From positions 1,364,001 through 1,428,000 of the forward strand of contig NZ_JARXXV010000001.1 of NCBI RefSeq assembly GCF_029893825.1: DNA of 64,000 nt. Reading direction: 5' to 3'. Shown here in pieces: positions 25,729-38,585 of this stretch (position 1 is its first letter; each line of letters opens with the position of its first letter). Both the position numbers and the translations under genes were made by a program. Source of the DNA: Aurantimicrobium minutum. GTDB taxonomy: Bacteria > Actinomycetota > Actinomycetes > Actinomycetales > Microbacteriaceae. The notes beneath the pieces are model-generated. The model ran no database searches. It saw nothing but the letters and a program-made list of their open reading frames with translations, and was not told the DNA's origin.

Positions 25729-28700
25729 TTGGCTGCTGCGCGCAACGCAAAAGACACCAAGTCCATCAAGAACGGCCGTAGTGCATCGCGCCTGTCGTTC
25801 GCGAAGATTACGGACACTTTGACTGTTCCCGATCTTCTGGCACTTCAGACCGAGAGCTTTGACTGGCTCGTCGGTAATGAACACTGGCAGAAGCGGGTTG
25901 AAGAAGCAAAGAAGGAAGGTCGTCAGGACCTGCCTTCTCGCACTGGTCTGGAGGAGATCTTCGAAGAGATCTCTCCCATCGAGAACCTCGATGAGACCAT
26001 GCAGCTCTCCTTCACCAACCCTTACCTCGAGCCAGAGAAGTACTCGATCTATGAGTGCAAGGAGCGTGGCAAGACCTACGCTGCTCCTCTGTATGTAGAG
26101 GCAGAGTTCATGAACCACGTCACGGGTGAAATCAAGACCCAGACCGTGTTCATGGGTGACTTCCCCCTGATGACCGAAAAGGGAACCTTCATCATCAACG
26201 GCACCGAGCGTGTTGTTGTGTCTCAGCTGGTTCGTTCACCCGGTGTCTACTTCGAGCGTGCACAGGAAAAGACCTCTGACAAGGATGTCTACTCCGCACG
26301 CATCATCCCAAGCCGTGGTGCATGGCTCGAGTTCGAAATCGACAAGCGTGACGCTGTGGGTGTTCGTATCGACCGTAAGCGCAAGCAGTCTGTCACCATC
26401 TTCCTCAAGGCTCTGGGCCTGACCAGCGAAGAGATCGCAACCGAGTTCGCTGGTTACGACTCCATCCTGCAGACCCTAGAGAAGGACACCATCCTCACCA
26501 AGGAAGACGCACTGCGCGACATCTACCGCAAGCTCCGTCCAGGAGAGCAGGTAGCTGCAGAAGCTGCACGTGCACTTCTTGACAACTTCTTCTTCAGCGC
26601 AAAGCGTTACGACCTGGCCAAGGTTGGTCGTTACAAGATCAACCGCAAGCTCGGTCTTGAAGCTCCGCTGACTGACTCCGTACTGCGCGTTGAGGACATC
26701 ATCGCCACCATCAAGTACTTGGTCGCACTGCACAACGACGAGAAGACCATCCCTGGTGTTCGCGACGGCAAGAAGGTTGACATCCGCCTCGACGTAGACG
26801 ACATCGACCACTTCGGTAACCGTCGTATCCGCGCCGTGGGTGAGCTCATCCAGAACCAGGTTCGTACCGGTCTTTCCCGTATGGAGCGCGTCGTTCGCGA
26901 GCGTATGACCACTCAGGACATTGAGGCAATTACTCCTCAGACCCTGATCAACGTCCGTCCCGTTGTGGCAGCAATCAAGGAGTTCTTCGGTACTTCTCAG
27001 CTGTCACAGTTCATGGACCAGAACAACCCTCTGGCCGGTCTGACCCACAAGCGTCGTCTCTCGGCACTGGGCCCCGGTGGTCTTTCGCGTGAGCGTGCAG
27101 GTGTTGAGGTTCGTGACGTTCACTCGTCCCACTACGGACGTATGTGCCCCATCGAAACCCCTGAAGGTCCAAACATTGGTCTGATTGGTTCGCTCGCATC
27201 GTTCGCGCGTATCAATGCCTTTGGTTTCATTGAGACCCCCTACCGCCGCGTCGTCAAGGGCAAGGTAACCGAGCACATCGATTACCTCACCGCTTCGGAA
27301 GAAGATGACTTCGTCGTGGCACAGGCAAACGCTGTACTGACCAAGGACAACCACTTCGCTGAAGAGCGCGTACTGGTTCGCCGTAAGGGTGGCGAGGTTG
27401 AACTCGTTCCAGCCGCAGAGGTGGACTACATGGACGTTTCTCCACGCCAGATGGTTTCTGTTGGTACCTCACTGATTCCATTCCTCGAGCACGACGATGC
27501 TAACCGCGCACTCATGGGTGCCAACATGCAGCGTCAGGCTGTGCCACTGCTGCGCAGCGAAAGCCCACTGGTTGGTACCGGTATGGAAAACTTCGCAGCT
27601 ATCGATGCTGGTGACGTTATCCTCGCCAACAAGGCAGGTGTCGTTTCTGAGGTTTCGGCTGATGTCGTGACCGTTCAGCTCGACGAGGGTGGAACTGAGG
27701 ATTACTTCCTGCGCAAGTTCGACCGCTCAAACCAGGGCACCAGCTACAACCACCGTGTCATCGTGACCGCTGGTGAGCGTGTTGAGGTTGGTCAGGTCAT
27801 CGCTGATGGTCCTGCAACCGAGAACGGTGAACTGGCTCTGGGTAAGAACCTGCTCGTGGCATTCATGCCTTGGGAAGGTCACAACTTCGAGGATGCGATC
27901 ATCCTCTCGCAGCGCCTGGTTCAGGACGACGTACTTTCTTCGATTCACATCGAGGAATACGACGTTGATGCTCGCGACACCAAGCTGGGTAAGGAAGAAA
28001 TCACTCGCGACCTTCCCAACGTGTCGCCTGAACTCATCGCAAACCTTGATGAGCGCGGCATCATCCGTATCGGTGCAGAGGTTCGCCCCGGCGACATCCT
28101 GGTCGGTAAGGTCACCCCGAAGGGTGAGACCGAGCTTTCTGCTGAAGAGCGACTGCTCCGTGCCATCTTCAACGAGAAGAGCCGCGAAGTTCGCGACACT
28201 TCGCTGAAGGTTCCACACGGTGAGTCCGGAACCATCATCGGTGTGAAGGTATTCGACGCAGTGAACGACGAAGACGAGCTCGGCTCGGGCGTCAACCAGC
28301 GCGTTGTTGTCTACATCGCCCAGAAGCGCAAGATCACCGAAGGTGACAAGCTTGCTGGTCGTCACGGAAACAAGGGTGTTATCGCCAAGATTCTCCCTGT
28401 TGAAGACATGCCATTCCTCGAAGACGGTACCCCCGTTGACGTCGTTCTCAACCCACTGGGTATCCCCGGTCGTATGAACTTCGGTCAGGTCCTGGAGACC
28501 CACCTTGGTTGGATTGCGAAGCAGGGTTGGAAGGTAGATGGTTCACCTGAGTGGGCTGCAAACCTTCCTGCAGAAGCATTCGAGGCTGCCCCTGGCACCA
28601 AGGTTGCTACCCCTGTATTCGATGGCGCTCTCGAGGAAGAAATCGCGGGTCTGCTTGACTCCACGACTCCTACTCGTGACGGCGACCGCCTGATCGGTTC

Positions 28701-29223
28701 TTCCGGTAAGGCACGTCTGTTCGACGGTCGTTCTGGTGAGCCATTCCCCGAGCCCATCTCGGTTGGTTACATGTACATCCTGAAGCTGCACCACCTTGTC
28801 GATGACAAGATCCACGCACGTTCAACGGGTCCTTACTCGATGATCACGCAGCAGCCTCTTGGTGGTAAGGCACAGTTCGGTGGACAGCGCTTTGGTGAGA
28901 TGGAGGTGTGGGCACTGGAAGCTTATGGTGCCGCTTACGCACTTCAGGAACTGCTCACCATCAAGTCCGACGACATCGTGGGCCGTGTCAAGGTTTACGA
29001 AGCCATCGTCAAGGGTGAGAACATCCAGGAGCCCGGTATCCCCGAGTCGTTCCGCGTTCTCATGAAGGAAATGCAGTCCCTCGGTCTCAACGTTGAGGTT
29101 CTCAACGAAGCTGGCGATGTTGTCAGCCTCCGCGACGCCGACGATGAGGCATACCGTGCAGCCGAAGAGCTGGGTATCAACATCTCTACCCGTTTCGAGT
29201 CTTCGTCAATCGACGAGATCTAA
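25729..29223 (+). CDS. rpoB: RNA polymerase beta subunit
   Basis: Catalytic core subunit of RNA polymerase, about 1164 residues. The start is TTG 25729, supported by GGAGG at 25716-25720 eight bases before it and by the protein start LAAARNAK followed by [10 protein letters not shown]; upstream in-frame start codons would add a sequence without homology. The rifampicin-binding cluster [20 protein letters not shown] followed by [10 protein letters not shown] keeps the sensitive residues (D, H, S at the E. coli 516, 526 and 531 positions). Followed by rpoC after 40 bases. Confidence 0.97.
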   Translation: MAAARNAKDTKSIKNGRSASRLSFAKITDTLTVPDLLALQTESFDWLVGNEHWQKRVEEAKKEGRQDLPSRTGLEEIFEEISPIENLDETMQLSFTNPYLEPEKYSIYECKERGKTYAAPLYVEAEFMNHVTGEIKTQTVFMGDFPLMTEKGTFIINGTERVVVSQLVRSPGVYFERAQEKTSDKDVYSARIIPSRGAWLEFEIDKRDAVGVRIDRKRKQSVTIFLKALGLTSEEIATEFAGYDSILQTLEKDTILTKEDALRDIYRKLRPGEQVAAEAARALLDNFFFSAKRYDLAKVGRYKINRKLGLEAPLTDSVLRVEDIIATIKYLVALHNDEKTIPGVRDGKKVDIRLDVDDIDHFGNRRIRAVGELIQNQVRTGLSRMERVVRERMTTQDIEAITPQTLINVRPVVAAIKEFFGTSQLSQFMDQNNPLAGLTHKRRLSALGPGGLSRERAGVEVRDVHSSHYGRMCPIETPEGPNIGLIGSLASFARINAFGFIETPYRRVVKGKVTEHIDYLTASEEDDFVVAQANAVLTKDNHFAEERVLVRRKGGEVELVPAAEVDYMDVSPRQMVSVGTSLIPFLEHDDANRALMGANMQRQAVPLLRSESPLVGTGMENFAAIDAGDVILANKAGVVSEVSADVVTVQLDEGGTEDYFLRKFDRSNQGTSYNHRVIVTAGERVEVGQVIADGPATENGELALGKNLLVAFMPWEGHNFEDAIILSQRLVQDDVLSSIHIEEYDVDARDTKLGKEEITRDLPNVSPELIANLDERGIIRIGAEVRPGDILVGKVTPKGETELSAEERLLRAIFNEKSREVRDTSLKVPHGESGTIIGVKVFDAVNDEDELGSGVNQRVVVYIAQKRKITEGDKLAGRHGNKGVIAKILPVEDMPFLEDGTPVDVVLNPLGIPGRMNFGQVLETHLGWIAKQGWKVDGSPEWAANLPAEAFEAAPGTKVATPVFDGALEEEIAGLLDSTTPTRDGDRLIGSSGKARLFDGRSGEPFPEPISVGYMYILKLHHLVDDKIHARSTGPYSMITQQPLGGKAQFGGQRFGEMEVWALEAYGAAYALQELLTIKSDDIVGRVKVYEAIVKGENIQEPGIPESFRVLMKEMQSLGLNVEVLNEAGDVVSLRDADDEAYRAAEELGINISTRFESSSIDEI

Positions 29224-29263
29224 ACGACAGTCAGACAAGTAAGAATCTAAGGAAAGAGTTAAA

Positions 29264-32200
29264 TTGCTCGACGCAACCGCTTTTGACAAGCTTCGTATCG
29301 GTCTGGCCACTGCTGACGACATTCGTCGTTGGTCGTTTGGTGAGGTCAAGAAGCCCGAAACAATCAACTACCGTACCCTCAAGCCTGAGAAGGACGGCCT
29401 CTTTGGTGAGCAGATCTTCGGACCTTCTCGCGACTGGGAATGCTCCTGTGGCAAGTACAAGCGTGTCCGCTTCAAGGGCATCGTTTGTGAGCGCTGTGGC
29501 GTAGAGGTCACCAAGTCATCCGTGCGCCGTGAGCGCATGGGTCACATTGAGTTGGCTGCTCCCGTTACTCACATCTGGTACTTCAAGGGTGTTCCTAGCC
29601 GTCTGGGTTACCTCCTGGACATGGCTCCCAAGGACCTCGAAAAGGTCATCTACTTCGCTGCCTACATGGTCATCGACATCGATGAAGAGGGCCGTCACGC
29701 TGACATGCCTGGTCTGGAGAACGAGCTTCGTCTCGAGCTGAAGACCCTGGGTGACCAGCGCGACTCTCGAATCGCTGACCGCATGCAGCGCCTGGAGAAC
29801 GACCTGGCAGCTCTCGAAGCTGAAGGTGCTAAGGCAGACCAGAAGCGTCGTGCGAAGGACGTAGCTGAGAAGGAAATGTCTCAGATTCGTAAGTCCATCG
29901 ACGAAGAAATCGCTCGTCTTGAGCGCGTCTGGGATGACTTCCGCAACCTCAAGGTAGGCGACCTCAAGCCTGAAGACGCTGTCTTCAACGAGCTGGTAGA
30001 CCGCTACGGCCTGTACTTCGACGCTTTCATGGGTGCCGAAGCTATCAAGCGCCGCCTGGAGACCTTCGACCTCGAAGCTGAAGCAGAATCGCTTCGCCTG
30101 GAGATCACCGAGGGTAAGGGTGCTAAGAAGATCCGTGCGATCAAGCGCCTCAAGGTAGTTTCTTCCTTCCTCAACACCGGTACCTCGCCTGCAGCGATGG
30201 TTCTCGATGTTGTTCCTGTGATCCCACCAGAGCTTCGCCCCATGGTTCAGCTCGACGGTGGACGTTTTGCGACCTCTGACCTCAACGACCTTTACCGTCG
30301 TGTGATCAACCGCAACAACCGTCTGCGTCGTCTGCTTGACCTCGGTGCACCTGAGATCATCGTCAACAACGAAAAGCGCATGCTTCAGGAAGCTGTGGAT
30401 GCACTCTTCGACAACGGTCGTCGTGGACGTCCCGTTACCGGTACCGGTAACCGTGCGCTCAAGTCGCTCTCTGACATGCTCAAGGGTAAGCAGGGACGTT
30501 TCCGTCAGAACCTGCTCGGTAAGCGCGTGGACTACTCCGGTCGTTCCGTTATTATCGTTGGTCCTCAGCTGAAGCTGCACCAGTGTGGTCTGCCTAAGCA
30601 GATGGCTCTCGAGCTGTTCAAGCCATTCGTCATCAAGCGTCTGATCGACCTGAGCCACGCTCAGAACATCAAGAGCGCAAAGCGCATGGTTGAGCGTAGC
30701 CGTCCCCAGGTGTGGGATGTTCTCGAAGAGATCATCCGCGAGCGTCCAGTTCTGCTGAACCGCGCACCAACCCTGCACCGTCTCGGTATTCAGGCATTCG
30801 AACCTCAGCTCATTGAAGGTAAGGCTATTCAGCTGCACCCTCTCGTATGTGCTGCGTTCAACGCTGACTTCGACGGTGACCAGATGGCTGTTCACCTTCC
30901 GCTCTCGGTTGAGGCTCAGGCCGAAGCTCGCATCTTGATGCTTGCTTCGAACAACATCCTCAAGCCTTCAGACGGTCGTCCCGTGACCCTGCCTACCCAG
31001 GACATGATCATTGGTCTGCACCACCTCACTACCGTGAAGGAAGGTGCAACCGGTGAAGGTCGCGCATTCAGCTCGATTGCTGAAGCAATCCTCGCTCACG
31101 ATCAGCACACGCTGGACCTCAACGCAATGGCACGTATTCGTCTGAACGACGTTGTCTTCGCTGAGGGTGAAGCACCTGAGGGTTACACCGGCGGTCCTGT
31201 ATTGGTCAACACCACTTTGGGTCAGGCACTGTTCAACGAGGCTCTGCCCGCTGACTACCCCTACATCCAGAAGGTTGCTGACAAGGGCACCATCTCGGCT
31301 ATCGTCAACGACCTCGCTGAGCGTTACCCCAAGACTGTGGTTGCTGCCACCCTTGACAACATCAAGGATGCTGGTTTCCACTGGGCTACTCGCTCAGGTG
31401 TGACCGTTGCACTCTCCGACGTTCTCACTCCTCCTAACAAGCGCGAAATCGTTGCTGGTTACGAGAAGCTGGCTGCGAAGGTTCAGTCTGAGTTCGAGAA
31501 GGGCATGATCACTGACAACGAACGTCGTCAGGAACTGATCAAGATCTGGACCGACGCTACTGCTGAAGTTGCTGAAGCTATGCAGAAGAACTTCCCTGCG
31601 AACAACACCATTAACCGCATGGTCACCTCTGGTGCTCGTGGTAACTGGCTGCAGGTTCGTAACATCGCGGGTATGCGTGGTCTGGTGAACAACCCGAAGG
31701 GTGAAATTATCCCTCGTCCGATCATCAACTCGTACCGTGAAGGTCTCTCCGTTGTGGAGTACTTCATCGCTACCCACGGTGCTCGTAAGGGTCTGGCTGA
31801 CACCGCTCTGCGTACTGCAGACTCCGGTTACCTCACTCGTCGTCTCGTCGACGTATCGCAGGATGTCATCATCCGCGAAGAGGACTGTGGCACCACCAAG
31901 GGTCTCGACCTGCCTATCGCAACTGCTAACGCAGCCGGTGAGCTCGTCCGTGACGCAAACGTGGAGAACTCCATCTACGCTCGCAGCCTCGCTGCAGATG
32001 CTGTTGACCCCAAGGGCAACGTCATCGCAAAGGCTGGCGACGACGCAGGTGACGTTCTGATCGACACCCTCATCGCTGCTGGTATCCACGAGGTCAAGGT
32101 CCGCTCAGTCCTCACCTGTGAGTCCGCAACTGGTGTATGTGCAGCCTGCTACGGCCGTTCTTTGGCTACCGGCAAGCTCGTCGACATCGGTGAAGCTGTA

Positions 32201-33139
32201 GGTATTATCGCTGCACAGTCCATTGGTGAACCTGGTACTCAGCTCACCATGCGTACCTTCCACACTGGTGGTACCGCTGGTGCAGACGACATCACCCAGG
32301 GTCTGCCCCGTGTTCAGGAGCTCTTCGAAGCACGTACCCCTAAGGGTGCATCGCCTATCGCTGAGACTGCTGGTCGCATCACCATCGAAGAGACCGACAA
32401 GAGCCGTAAGGTTATCCTCACACCAGACAATGGTGACGAGGCCGTGATCTACCCTGTGCTCAAGCGTTCGACTCTCCTCGTTTCTGATGGAGACCACGTT
32501 GAACTCGGACAGCAGCTCCAGGTTGGAACCGTTGACCCCAAGGAAGTTCTGCGCGTACAGGGTGTTCGCGCCGTGCAGCAGCACCTCGTTGGTGGCGTGC
32601 AGGGCGTTTACCGCTCGCAGGGTGTTCCTATCCACGACAAGCACATTGAGGTCATCGTTCGTCAGATGCTCCGCAAGGTAACTGTTGTTGAGCACGGTGA
32701 CACCGAACTCCTCCCAGGTGAGCTCGTTGACCGCTCGCGTTACACCGAGCTCAACCGCGCTGCTCTCACTGAAGGCAAGAAGACTGCTTCGGCTCGTCAG
32801 GAAGTTCTTGGTATTACCAAGGCATCACTGGCCACCGAGTCGTGGCTGTCGGCTGCATCCTTCCAGGAGACCACTCGTGTTCTCACCCAGGCTGCGATGG
32901 ACGGCAAGTCCGATCCTCTCGTTGGCCTCAAGGAGAACGTCATCATCGGTAAGCTCATCCCCGCCGGAACCGGTCTTGCGAAGTACCGCAACATCGCTGT
33001 CGAGGCAACCGAGGAAGCTAAGGCAGAGCGTTACCCCAACCGCATCTTTGCGGCAGAGGGCGACTTCTCCGACGCTGACCTGAGCTTTGTCGACTTCGAG
33101 TCTTTCTCGTCGGATGACTTCTCTGGTAACTACAACTAA
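29264..33139 (+). CDS. rpoC: RNA polymerase beta' subunit
   Basis: The other half of the RNA polymerase active centre, 1291 residues. Start codon TTG 29264 has AAGGAAAG upstream. The N-terminal zinc ribbon is CSCGKYK and CERCGVEV, the magnesium-binding active site is [12 protein letters not shown], and the second zinc site is [13 protein letters not shown] near the C-terminal third. Both rpoB and rpoC begin with TTG, a consistent choice here. A strong terminator follows after 37 bases. Confidence 0.97.
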   Translation: MLDATAFDKLRIGLATADDIRRWSFGEVKKPETINYRTLKPEKDGLFGEQIFGPSRDWECSCGKYKRVRFKGIVCERCGVEVTKSSVRRERMGHIELAAPVTHIWYFKGVPSRLGYLLDMAPKDLEKVIYFAAYMVIDIDEEGRHADMPGLENELRLELKTLGDQRDSRIADRMQRLENDLAALEAEGAKADQKRRAKDVAEKEMSQIRKSIDEEIARLERVWDDFRNLKVGDLKPEDAVFNELVDRYGLYFDAFMGAEAIKRRLETFDLEAEAESLRLEITEGKGAKKIRAIKRLKVVSSFLNTGTSPAAMVLDVVPVIPPELRPMVQLDGGRFATSDLNDLYRRVINRNNRLRRLLDLGAPEIIVNNEKRMLQEAVDALFDNGRRGRPVTGTGNRALKSLSDMLKGKQGRFRQNLLGKRVDYSGRSVIIVGPQLKLHQCGLPKQMALELFKPFVIKRLIDLSHAQNIKSAKRMVERSRPQVWDVLEEIIRERPVLLNRAPTLHRLGIQAFEPQLIEGKAIQLHPLVCAAFNADFDGDQMAVHLPLSVEAQAEARILMLASNNILKPSDGRPVTLPTQDMIIGLHHLTTVKEGATGEGRAFSSIAEAILAHDQHTLDLNAMARIRLNDVVFAEGEAPEGYTGGPVLVNTTLGQALFNEALPADYPYIQKVADKGTISAIVNDLAERYPKTVVAATLDNIKDAGFHWATRSGVTVALSDVLTPPNKREIVAGYEKLAAKVQSEFEKGMITDNERRQELIKIWTDATAEVAEAMQKNFPANNTINRMVTSGARGNWLQVRNIAGMRGLVNNPKGEIIPRPIINSYREGLSVVEYFIATHGARKGLADTALRTADSGYLTRRLVDVSQDVIIREEDCGTTKGLDLPIATANAAGELVRDANVENSIYARSLAADAVDPKGNVIAKAGDDAGDVLIDTLIAAGIHEVKVRSVLTCESATGVCAACYGRSLATGKLVDIGEAVGIIAAQSIGEPGTQLTMRTFHTGGTAGADDITQGLPRVQELFEARTPKGASPIAETAGRITIEETDKSRKVILTPDNGDEAVIYPVLKRSTLLVSDGDHVELGQQLQVGTVDPKEVLRVQGVRAVQQHLVGGVQGVYRSQGVPIHDKHIEVIVRQMLRKVTVVEHGDTELLPGELVDRSRYTELNRAALTEGKKTASARQEVLGITKASLATESWLSAASFQETTRVLTQAAMDGKSDPLVGLKENVIIGKLIPAGTGLAKYRNIAVEATEEAKAERYPNRIFAAEGDFSDADLSFVDFESFSSDDFSGNYN

Positions 33140-33176
33140 GTAGGAATCGAACTCTTTACCGAGTTTGAGACTTACC

Positions 33177-33204
33177 GAAAGCCCCGCCACTTGGCGGGGC
33201 TTTC
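33177..33204 (+). terminator. Terminator of rpoBC
   Basis: A perfect 12-bp stem GAAAGCCCCGCC (33177-33188) with GGCGGGGCTTTC (33193-33204) and loop ACTT lies 37 bases after the rpoC stop, followed by GTCGTT. The T tract is short but the stem is very stable. Confidence 0.85.
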
Positions 33205-33227
33205 GTCGTTATACGCTTAGGCGCATC

Positions 33228-33866
33228 ATGAGTGACCCCACAACTGAGCACCCCGAGTTCTTTAAGCCTGCCCCCGAGGAAGAACCCACTGGCTTGGGCT
33301 TTGCCGGGGTCAATGCTTCGGCAACAACCGAGGATGCTCCTGCGGTTGAGGCTGCGCCCAGCAACCGCACAACCGGTGCTGTTGTTGCGCTTGTGGGCGG
33401 AGTCGTCTTTACCGTTCTCTATGCACTGGCTTCCTGGGGCTACAGCGCGGCGGCGTGGATGTATGGGGATTCTTCTGAGGGAACCCTTGCCTCAGTCTTT
33501 ATCCAGGACCGCACTATTACCTTCTTGAGCACCCCCGTATTCTGGCTGACTTCGATTGCGTTCACCCTCTACTTCGTCATCTTGGCGGTGTTGATTAACA
33601 AGGGTCACTGGCGCACGTTCGTGCTCTGGGGGCTTGTGGTGGCCATCTTGACCTATGCCACCGCGATTGGGGCAGGTTTGCTTACGGTGCGGGCATGGAC
33701 GCTCACCTTCAGTGAGGCAATCGACTTTATGTGGCACGGAATTGCCTTTAACCCACTGGTTTTGGTCGCTGTCGTACTCTCTCGGGAGATCCCCATCTGG
33801 TTTGGTGGCTGGATTGCAGTCAAGGGTCGCAAGCTCCGTGATGCACCCGAAGGTGTGCAGGAGTAA
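33228..33866 (+). CDS. Hypothetical four-span membrane protein
   Basis: A 212-residue protein I do not recognise. Residues 1-50 are a soluble acidic Pro/Glu/Ala-rich segment (EHPEFFKPAPEEEP). Four membrane spans follow (about 53-76, 100-123, 131-154 and 168-190), the last ending IPIWFGGWIAVKGRK. ATG 33228 is 24 bases after the rpoBC terminator, so it probably has its own promoter overlapping this region. This kind of protein often sits between rpoC and rpsL in Microbacteriaceae as far as I recall; function unknown. Confidence 0.75.
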   Translation: MSDPTTEHPEFFKPAPEEEPTGLGFAGVNASATTEDAPAVEAAPSNRTTGAVVALVGGVVFTVLYALASWGYSAAAWMYGDSSEGTLASVFIQDRTITFLSTPVFWLTSIAFTLYFVILAVLINKGHWRTFVLWGLVVAILTYATAIGAGLLTVRAWTLTFSEAIDFMWHGIAFNPLVLVAVVLSREIPIWFGGWIAVKGRKLRDAPEGVQE

Positions 33867-34079
33867 AACTGCCGTTTGACCGCGCCGGGCTAGCTGAGAT
33901 AAGCTTTTGCCTTGGTGCGTTTTGCGTGCCAGAAACACCTTAAGGGTCAACCCACTTTCCGGTGGTGAACCCCCACGGCATATCTGCCTATAAATGGCTC
34001 CACACTCGTGGCGTCGCGGCAGATGTTTAGCTAAATCGTTTAGCGACTGTCACCGTGCAGTTTTATCAAGGAGTAAATA
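33867..34079 (+). promoter_or_regulatory. Leader and promoter region of the str operon
   Basis: A 213-base gap without a gene. TATAAA at 33989-33994 is the best -10 candidate; no clear -35 is seen. The leader then contains the near-direct repeat GTTTAGCTAAATCGTTTAGCGA (34025-34046, as GTTTAGC twice) before the ribosome site AAGGAG at 34069-34074. Confidence 0.35.
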
Positions 34080-34454
34080 GTGCCAACTATTAACCAGTTG
34101 GTTCGTAAGGGACGTACGCCCAAGGTCACCAAGACCAAGGCACCAGCCCTCAAGTCGAACCCTCAGCAGCGTGGAGTATGCACCCGTGTGTACACCACCA
34201 CCCCAAAGAAGCCCAACTCGGCTCTTCGTAAGGTTGCTCGTGTCAAGCTCAGCAACGGTACCGAAGTAACCGCCTACATCCCCGGTGAAGGTCACAACCT
34301 CCAGGAGCACTCGATGGTGCTCGTACGTGGTGGTCGTGTTAAGGACCTCCCCGGTGTTCGTTACAAGATCGTTCGTGGTGCACTCGACACCCAGGCCGTA
34401 AAGAACCGCAAGCAGGCTCGTAGCCGCTACGGCGCAAAGATGGAGAAGAAGTAA
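34080..34454 (+). CDS. rpsL: 30S ribosomal protein S12
   Basis: Decoding-centre protein of the small subunit, 124 residues. GTG start 34080 preceded by AAGGAG. It has [14 protein letters not shown] (streptomycin region, K43 and K44) and [12 protein letters not shown] (K88), with the sensitive-type lysines. Its stop shares a base with the ATG of rpsG (TAATG), the normal str-operon arrangement. Confidence 0.98.
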   Translation: MPTINQLVRKGRTPKVTKTKAPALKSNPQQRGVCTRVYTTTPKKPNSALRKVARVKLSNGTEVTAYIPGEGHNLQEHSMVLVRGGRVKDLPGVRYKIVRGALDTQAVKNRKQARSRYGAKMEKK

Positions 34455-34924
34455 TGCCTCGTAAAGGTCCCGCTCCTAAGCGTCCAGTAGTTGCCGATCC
34501 CGTATACGGCGCCCCCATTGTCACCCAGCTCGTCAACAAGATTCTTCTTGATGGCAAGAAGGGTCTCGCAGAGCGCATCGTTTATGGTGCACTCGAAGGT
34601 GTAACCGCTAAGACCGGTGCAGATGCAGTAGTTACTCTCAAGAAGGCACTCGACAACGTGCGCCCCACCCTTGAGGTTCGCTCTCGCCGTGTTGGTGGTT
34701 CGACCTACCAGGTCCCCGTTGAGGTTAAGCCTCACCGTGCAAACACCCTCGCACTGCGTTGGTTGACCAGCTACGCAAAGGCTCGTCGCGAAAAGACCAT
34801 GACCGAGCGTCTCATGAACGAGATTCTCGATGCATCCAACGGTCTTGGCGCAGCAGTCAAGCGTCGTGAAGACACCCACAAGATGGCCGAGTCGAACAAG
34901 GCCTTCGCTCACTACCGCTGGTAG
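34454..34924 (+). CDS. rpsG: 30S ribosomal protein S7
   Basis: Head-domain assembly protein of the small subunit, 156 residues, full length. It begins with [18 protein letters not shown] and contains [11 protein letters not shown] and the [14 protein letters not shown] loop, and ends HYRW. The ATG overlaps the rpsL stop. The fusA gene follows after 43 bases that include the ribosome site GGAGGA. Confidence 0.98.
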   Translation: MPRKGPAPKRPVVADPVYGAPIVTQLVNKILLDGKKGLAERIVYGALEGVTAKTGADAVVTLKKALDNVRPTLEVRSRRVGGSTYQVPVEVKPHRANTLALRWLTSYAKARREKTMTERLMNEILDASNGLGAAVKRREDTHKMAESNKAFAHYRW

Positions 34925-34967
34925 ATCGAGCCAAACCCTGTTCATCTAACAATTTCGGAGGAATCCT

Positions 34968-37085
34968 GTGGCTCAAGAAGCCCTCACTGACCTAAGTAAG
35001 GTCCGCAACATCGGCATCATGGCACACATTGATGCTGGAAAGACCACCACCACTGAGCGAATCCTGTTCTACACCGGTGTAAACCACAAGATCGGTGAAA
35101 CTCACGATGGTGCGTCAACCATGGACTGGATGGCACAGGAGCAGGAGCGTGGTATCACCATTACTTCTGCTGCTACCACCTGTTTCTGGAACAAGAACCA
35201 GATCAACATCATTGACACCCCCGGTCACGTTGACTTCACCGTGGAGGTGGAGCGTTCGCTCCGCGTTCTCGACGGTGCTGTTGCTGTGTTCGATGGTAAG
35301 GAAGGTGTTGAGCCTCAGTCTGAGACCGTATGGCGTCAGGCTGACAAGTACGACGTTCCTCGTATCTGCTTCGTCAACAAGATGGACAAGCTCGGCGCTG
35401 ACTTCTACTTCACCGTAGACACCATCGTCAAGCGTCTGGGCGCTAAGCCACTTGTTATCCAGCTTCCTATCGGTTTCGAGAACACCTTCGAAGGTGTTGT
35501 TGACCTGGTAGAGATGCGTGCACTCACCTGGCGTGGAGACGCTAAGGGTGACGTGGAAATGGGCGCCAAGTACGACATCGAAGAGATCCCTGCTGATCTC
35601 GTTGACAAGGCAAACGAATACCGCGCAAAGCTCATCGAAGCTGTTGCTGAAGGTGACGATGACCTGCTCGAGCGTTACCTCAACGGTGACGACCAGTTCA
35701 CCGTTGCTGAGATCAAGAAGGCCATCCGCAAGATGGTTATCGCTTCTGAGATCTACCCCGTTCTCTGTGGCTCTGCCTTCAAGAACCGTGGTGTTCAGCC
35801 CATGCTTGACGCTGTAGTTGACTACCTCCCCAGCCCACTCGACGTTGCCGCAACTCAGGGCCACGACGTGCGTGATGAGGAAAAGGTTCTCGAGCGTAAG
35901 CCAGATGCAAACGAGCCTTTCGCAGCTCTCGCGTTCAAGGTTGCAGTACACCCCTTCTTTGGTCGACTGACCTACACCCGCGTTTACTCGGGTAAGGCAG
36001 AGTCCGGTGCTCAGGTGCTCAACGCAACTAAGGACAAGAAGGAACGTATCGGCAAGATCTTCCAGATGCACGCCAACAAGGAAATCCCTGTTGACCTGAT
36101 GTCTGCTGGTCACATCTACGCCGTGATCGGTCTGAAGGACACCACCACTGGTGACACCCTCTGCGATCCTGCAAGCCCCATTGTTCTGGAGTCCATGAGC
36201 TTCCCCGAGCCTGTTATCTCGGTAGCGATTGAGCCTAAGACCAAGGCTGACCAGGAGAAGCTCGGTACTGCTATCCAGAAGCTTGCTGAAGAAGACCCCA
36301 CCTTCCGTGTTGAGCAGGACCAGGAAACTGGTCAGACTGTGATCTCCGGTATGGGTGAGCTTCACCTCGACATCCTCGTAGACCGTATGCGTCGCGAGTT
36401 CAATGTTGAAGCAAACGTGGGTAAGCCTCAGGTTGCCTACCGTGAGACCATCCGTCGCAAGGTAGACAAGCACGACTACACCCACAAGAAGCAGACCGGT
36501 GGTTCAGGTCAGTTCGCTAAGGTGCAGATCTCACTTGAGCCTCTTGAGGTTCAGGGCGACAAGATCTACGAATTCGATAACCAGGTCACTGGTGGACGTG
36601 TTCCTCGTGAATACATCCCATCTGTTGACGCTGGTTTCCAGGCCGCTATGGCAGTCGGTGTTCTCGCCGGCTACCCCATGGTCGGCGTCAAAGGCATCCT
36701 CGTTGATGGTGCCTACCACGACGTTGACTCATCGGAAATGGCCTTCAAGCTTGCAGGCTCAATGGCCTTCAAGGAGGCGGCCCGAAAGGCTGACCCCGTA
36801 CTTCTCGAGCCACTGATGGCTGTTGAAGTTCGTACTCCAGAGGAGTACATGGGTGACGTTATCGGTGACCTCAACTCTCGCCGTGGACAAATTCAGTCCA
36901 TGGAAGATGCAACAGGCGTCAAGGTCGTTAGCGCCCTTGTTCCTCTGTCGGAAATGTTCGGATACGTCGGTGATCTGCGGTCGAAGACCTCAGGTCGTGC
37001 GGTGTACTCGATGACTTTCGACAGCTACGCCGAGGTCCCGAAGGCTGTCGCCGACGAGATCGTCCAGAAAAACAAGGGCGAGTAA
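34968..37085 (+). CDS. fusA: Elongation factor G
   Basis: GTPase that drives translocation, 705 residues. The G domain shows [15 protein letters not shown], the switch II segment DTPGHVDFT and NKMDKLGAD. Domain IV contains [12 protein letters not shown] and [20 protein letters not shown] 34968 has GGAGGAA just upstream. It belongs to the str operon together with rpsL, rpsG and tuf. Confidence 0.98.
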   Translation: MAQEALTDLSKVRNIGIMAHIDAGKTTTTERILFYTGVNHKIGETHDGASTMDWMAQEQERGITITSAATTCFWNKNQINIIDTPGHVDFTVEVERSLRVLDGAVAVFDGKEGVEPQSETVWRQADKYDVPRICFVNKMDKLGADFYFTVDTIVKRLGAKPLVIQLPIGFENTFEGVVDLVEMRALTWRGDAKGDVEMGAKYDIEEIPADLVDKANEYRAKLIEAVAEGDDDLLERYLNGDDQFTVAEIKKAIRKMVIASEIYPVLCGSAFKNRGVQPMLDAVVDYLPSPLDVAATQGHDVRDEEKVLERKPDANEPFAALAFKVAVHPFFGRLTYTRVYSGKAESGAQVLNATKDKKERIGKIFQMHANKEIPVDLMSAGHIYAVIGLKDTTTGDTLCDPASPIVLESMSFPEPVISVAIEPKTKADQEKLGTAIQKLAEEDPTFRVEQDQETGQTVISGMGELHLDILVDRMRREFNVEANVGKPQVAYRETIRRKVDKHDYTHKKQTGGSGQFAKVQISLEPLEVQGDKIYEFDNQVTGGRVPREYIPSVDAGFQAAMAVGVLAGYPMVGVKGILVDGAYHDVDSSEMAFKLAGSMAFKEAARKADPVLLEPLMAVEVRTPEEYMGDVIGDLNSRRGQIQSMEDATGVKVVSALVPLSEMFGYVGDLRSKTSGRAVYSMTFDSYAEVPKAVADEIVQKNKGE

Positions 37086-37168
37086 CTTCGCTCCTTGTGA
37101 GTTCAGTAAAATAATCCAAACCCTGTAGTTTCCACCCGGAAGCTACTCGAATGTCCTAGGAGGACCCC

Positions 37169-38362
37169 GTGGCTAAGGCCAAATTCGAGCGCAACAAGCC
37201 TCACGTAAACATCGGAACCATTGGTCACGTTGACCACGGTAAGACCACTCTTACCGCAGCAATCTCCAAGGTTCTCGCTGACACCTACCCATCCGCAACC
37301 AACGTTCAGCGCGACTTCGCGTCGATCGACTCCGCTCCTGAAGAGCGTCAGCGCGGTATTACCATCAACATCTCGCACGTTGAGTACGAGACCCCTAAGC
37401 GTCACTACGCACACGTTGACGCTCCTGGTCACGCCGACTACATCAAGAACATGATCACCGGTGCTGCTCAGATGGATGGCGCAATCCTCGTGGTTGCTGC
37501 TACCGACGGTCCTATGGCTCAGACTCGCGAGCACGTTCTGCTCGCAAAGCAGGTTGGTGTTCCTTACCTCCTCGTTGCTCTGAACAAGTCCGACATGGTT
37601 GACGACGAAGAAATCCTGGAGCTCGTAGAGCTCGAGGTTCGTGAACTTCTTTCCAGCCAGGGCTTCGATGGCGACAACGCTCCTGTTGTTCGCGTATCTG
37701 GTCTCAAGGCTCTTGAGGGCGACGCAAAGTGGACCCAGTCCATCCTCGACCTCATGGAAGCAGTGGACAACAACGTTCCTGACCCAGTACGTGACAAGGA
37801 CAAGCCATTCCTCATGCCTGTTGAGGACGTCTTCACCATCACCGGTCGTGGAACCGTTGTAACCGGTCGCGCCGAGCGCGGTACCCTCCTCATCAACTCT
37901 GAAGTTGAGATCGTTGGTATCCGCCCCACTCAGAAGACCACTGTTACTGGTATTGAGATGTTCCACAAGCAGCTCGATGAAGCATGGGCTGGCGAGAACT
38001 GTGGTCTCCTCCTCCGCGGTACCAAGCGTGAAGAGGTTGAGCGTGGTCAGGTTATCGTAAAGCCTGGTTCCGTAACTCCTCACACCAACTTCGAAGGAAC
38101 TGCCTACATCCTTTCCAAGGATGAGGGTGGACGTCACAACCCATTCTTCGGAAACTACCGTCCACAGTTCTACTTCCGTACCACTGACGTGACCGGCGTT
38201 ATCACCTTGCCTGAGGGCAAGGAAATGGTTATGCCTGGTGACACCACTGACATGACCGTTGAGCTGATCCAGCCCATCGCCATGGAAGAGGGCCTCGGCT
38301 TCGCTATCCGTGAGGGTGGTCGTACCGTAGGTGCTGGTACCGTAACCAAGATCATCAAGTAA
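37169..38362 (+). CDS. tuf: Elongation factor Tu
   Basis: GTPase that brings aminoacyl-tRNA to the ribosome, 397 residues. The G-domain motifs are [29 protein letters not shown] and NKSD (Ser where many bacteria have Cys, as usual in actinobacteria). The start GTG 37169 has AGGAGG upstream. The C-terminal domain includes [10 protein letters not shown] and ends [15 protein letters not shown] strong terminator follows at once. Confidence 0.98.
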   Translation: MAKAKFERNKPHVNIGTIGHVDHGKTTLTAAISKVLADTYPSATNVQRDFASIDSAPEERQRGITINISHVEYETPKRHYAHVDAPGHADYIKNMITGAAQMDGAILVVAATDGPMAQTREHVLLAKQVGVPYLLVALNKSDMVDDEEILELVELEVRELLSSQGFDGDNAPVVRVSGLKALEGDAKWTQSILDLMEAVDNNVPDPVRDKDKPFLMPVEDVFTITGRGTVVTGRAERGTLLINSEVEIVGIRPTQKTTVTGIEMFHKQLDEAWAGENCGLLLRGTKREEVERGQVIVKPGSVTPHTNFEGTAYILSKDEGGRHNPFFGNYRPQFYFRTTDVTGVITLPEGKEMVMPGDTTDMTVELIQPIAMEEGLGFAIREGGRTVGAGTVTKIIK

Positions 38363-38378
38363 TTTTCTTTACTTGAAC

Positions 38379-38405
38379 GTGGGCCCCGGCAAAGCCGGGG
38401 CCCAC
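38379..38405 (+). terminator. Terminator of the str operon
   Basis: GTGGGCCCCGGC (38379-38390), loop AAA and GCCGGGGCCCAC (38394-38405) form a 12-bp perfect stem 16 bases after the tuf stop, followed by AGTCTTTT. The core is nearly identical to the terminator at 40096-40126. Confidence 0.88.
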
Positions 38406-38585
38406 AGTCTTTTAACCTGTGGTGCTTATTTGCCCTCAGCGCCGGCAACTTACCAATAACTCTCCAAATAACAGGGATATTTTCATCTGGCGTTGCGGTA
38501 TTTCTGGGATTACCCTGAATGTCAGCACGCCGTTGTGCATCCGTAATTCAGGACTGCATGGAGCGTGAAGACCGAAAGGTTTCGC

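Noticed and set aside
29516-30895. A 459-codon open frame on the minus strand opposite rpoC
   Set aside because: It mirrors the coding frame of rpoC, whose codon bias leaves the opposite frame open. No domain, no ribosome site, and rpoC is certain.
35115-36485. A 456-codon open frame on the minus strand opposite fusA
   Set aside because: Antisense shadow of a strongly biased gene; no recognisable protein pattern.
37103-38137. A 344-codon open frame on the minus strand opposite tuf
   Set aside because: Same reason; tuf is fully conserved on the plus strand.
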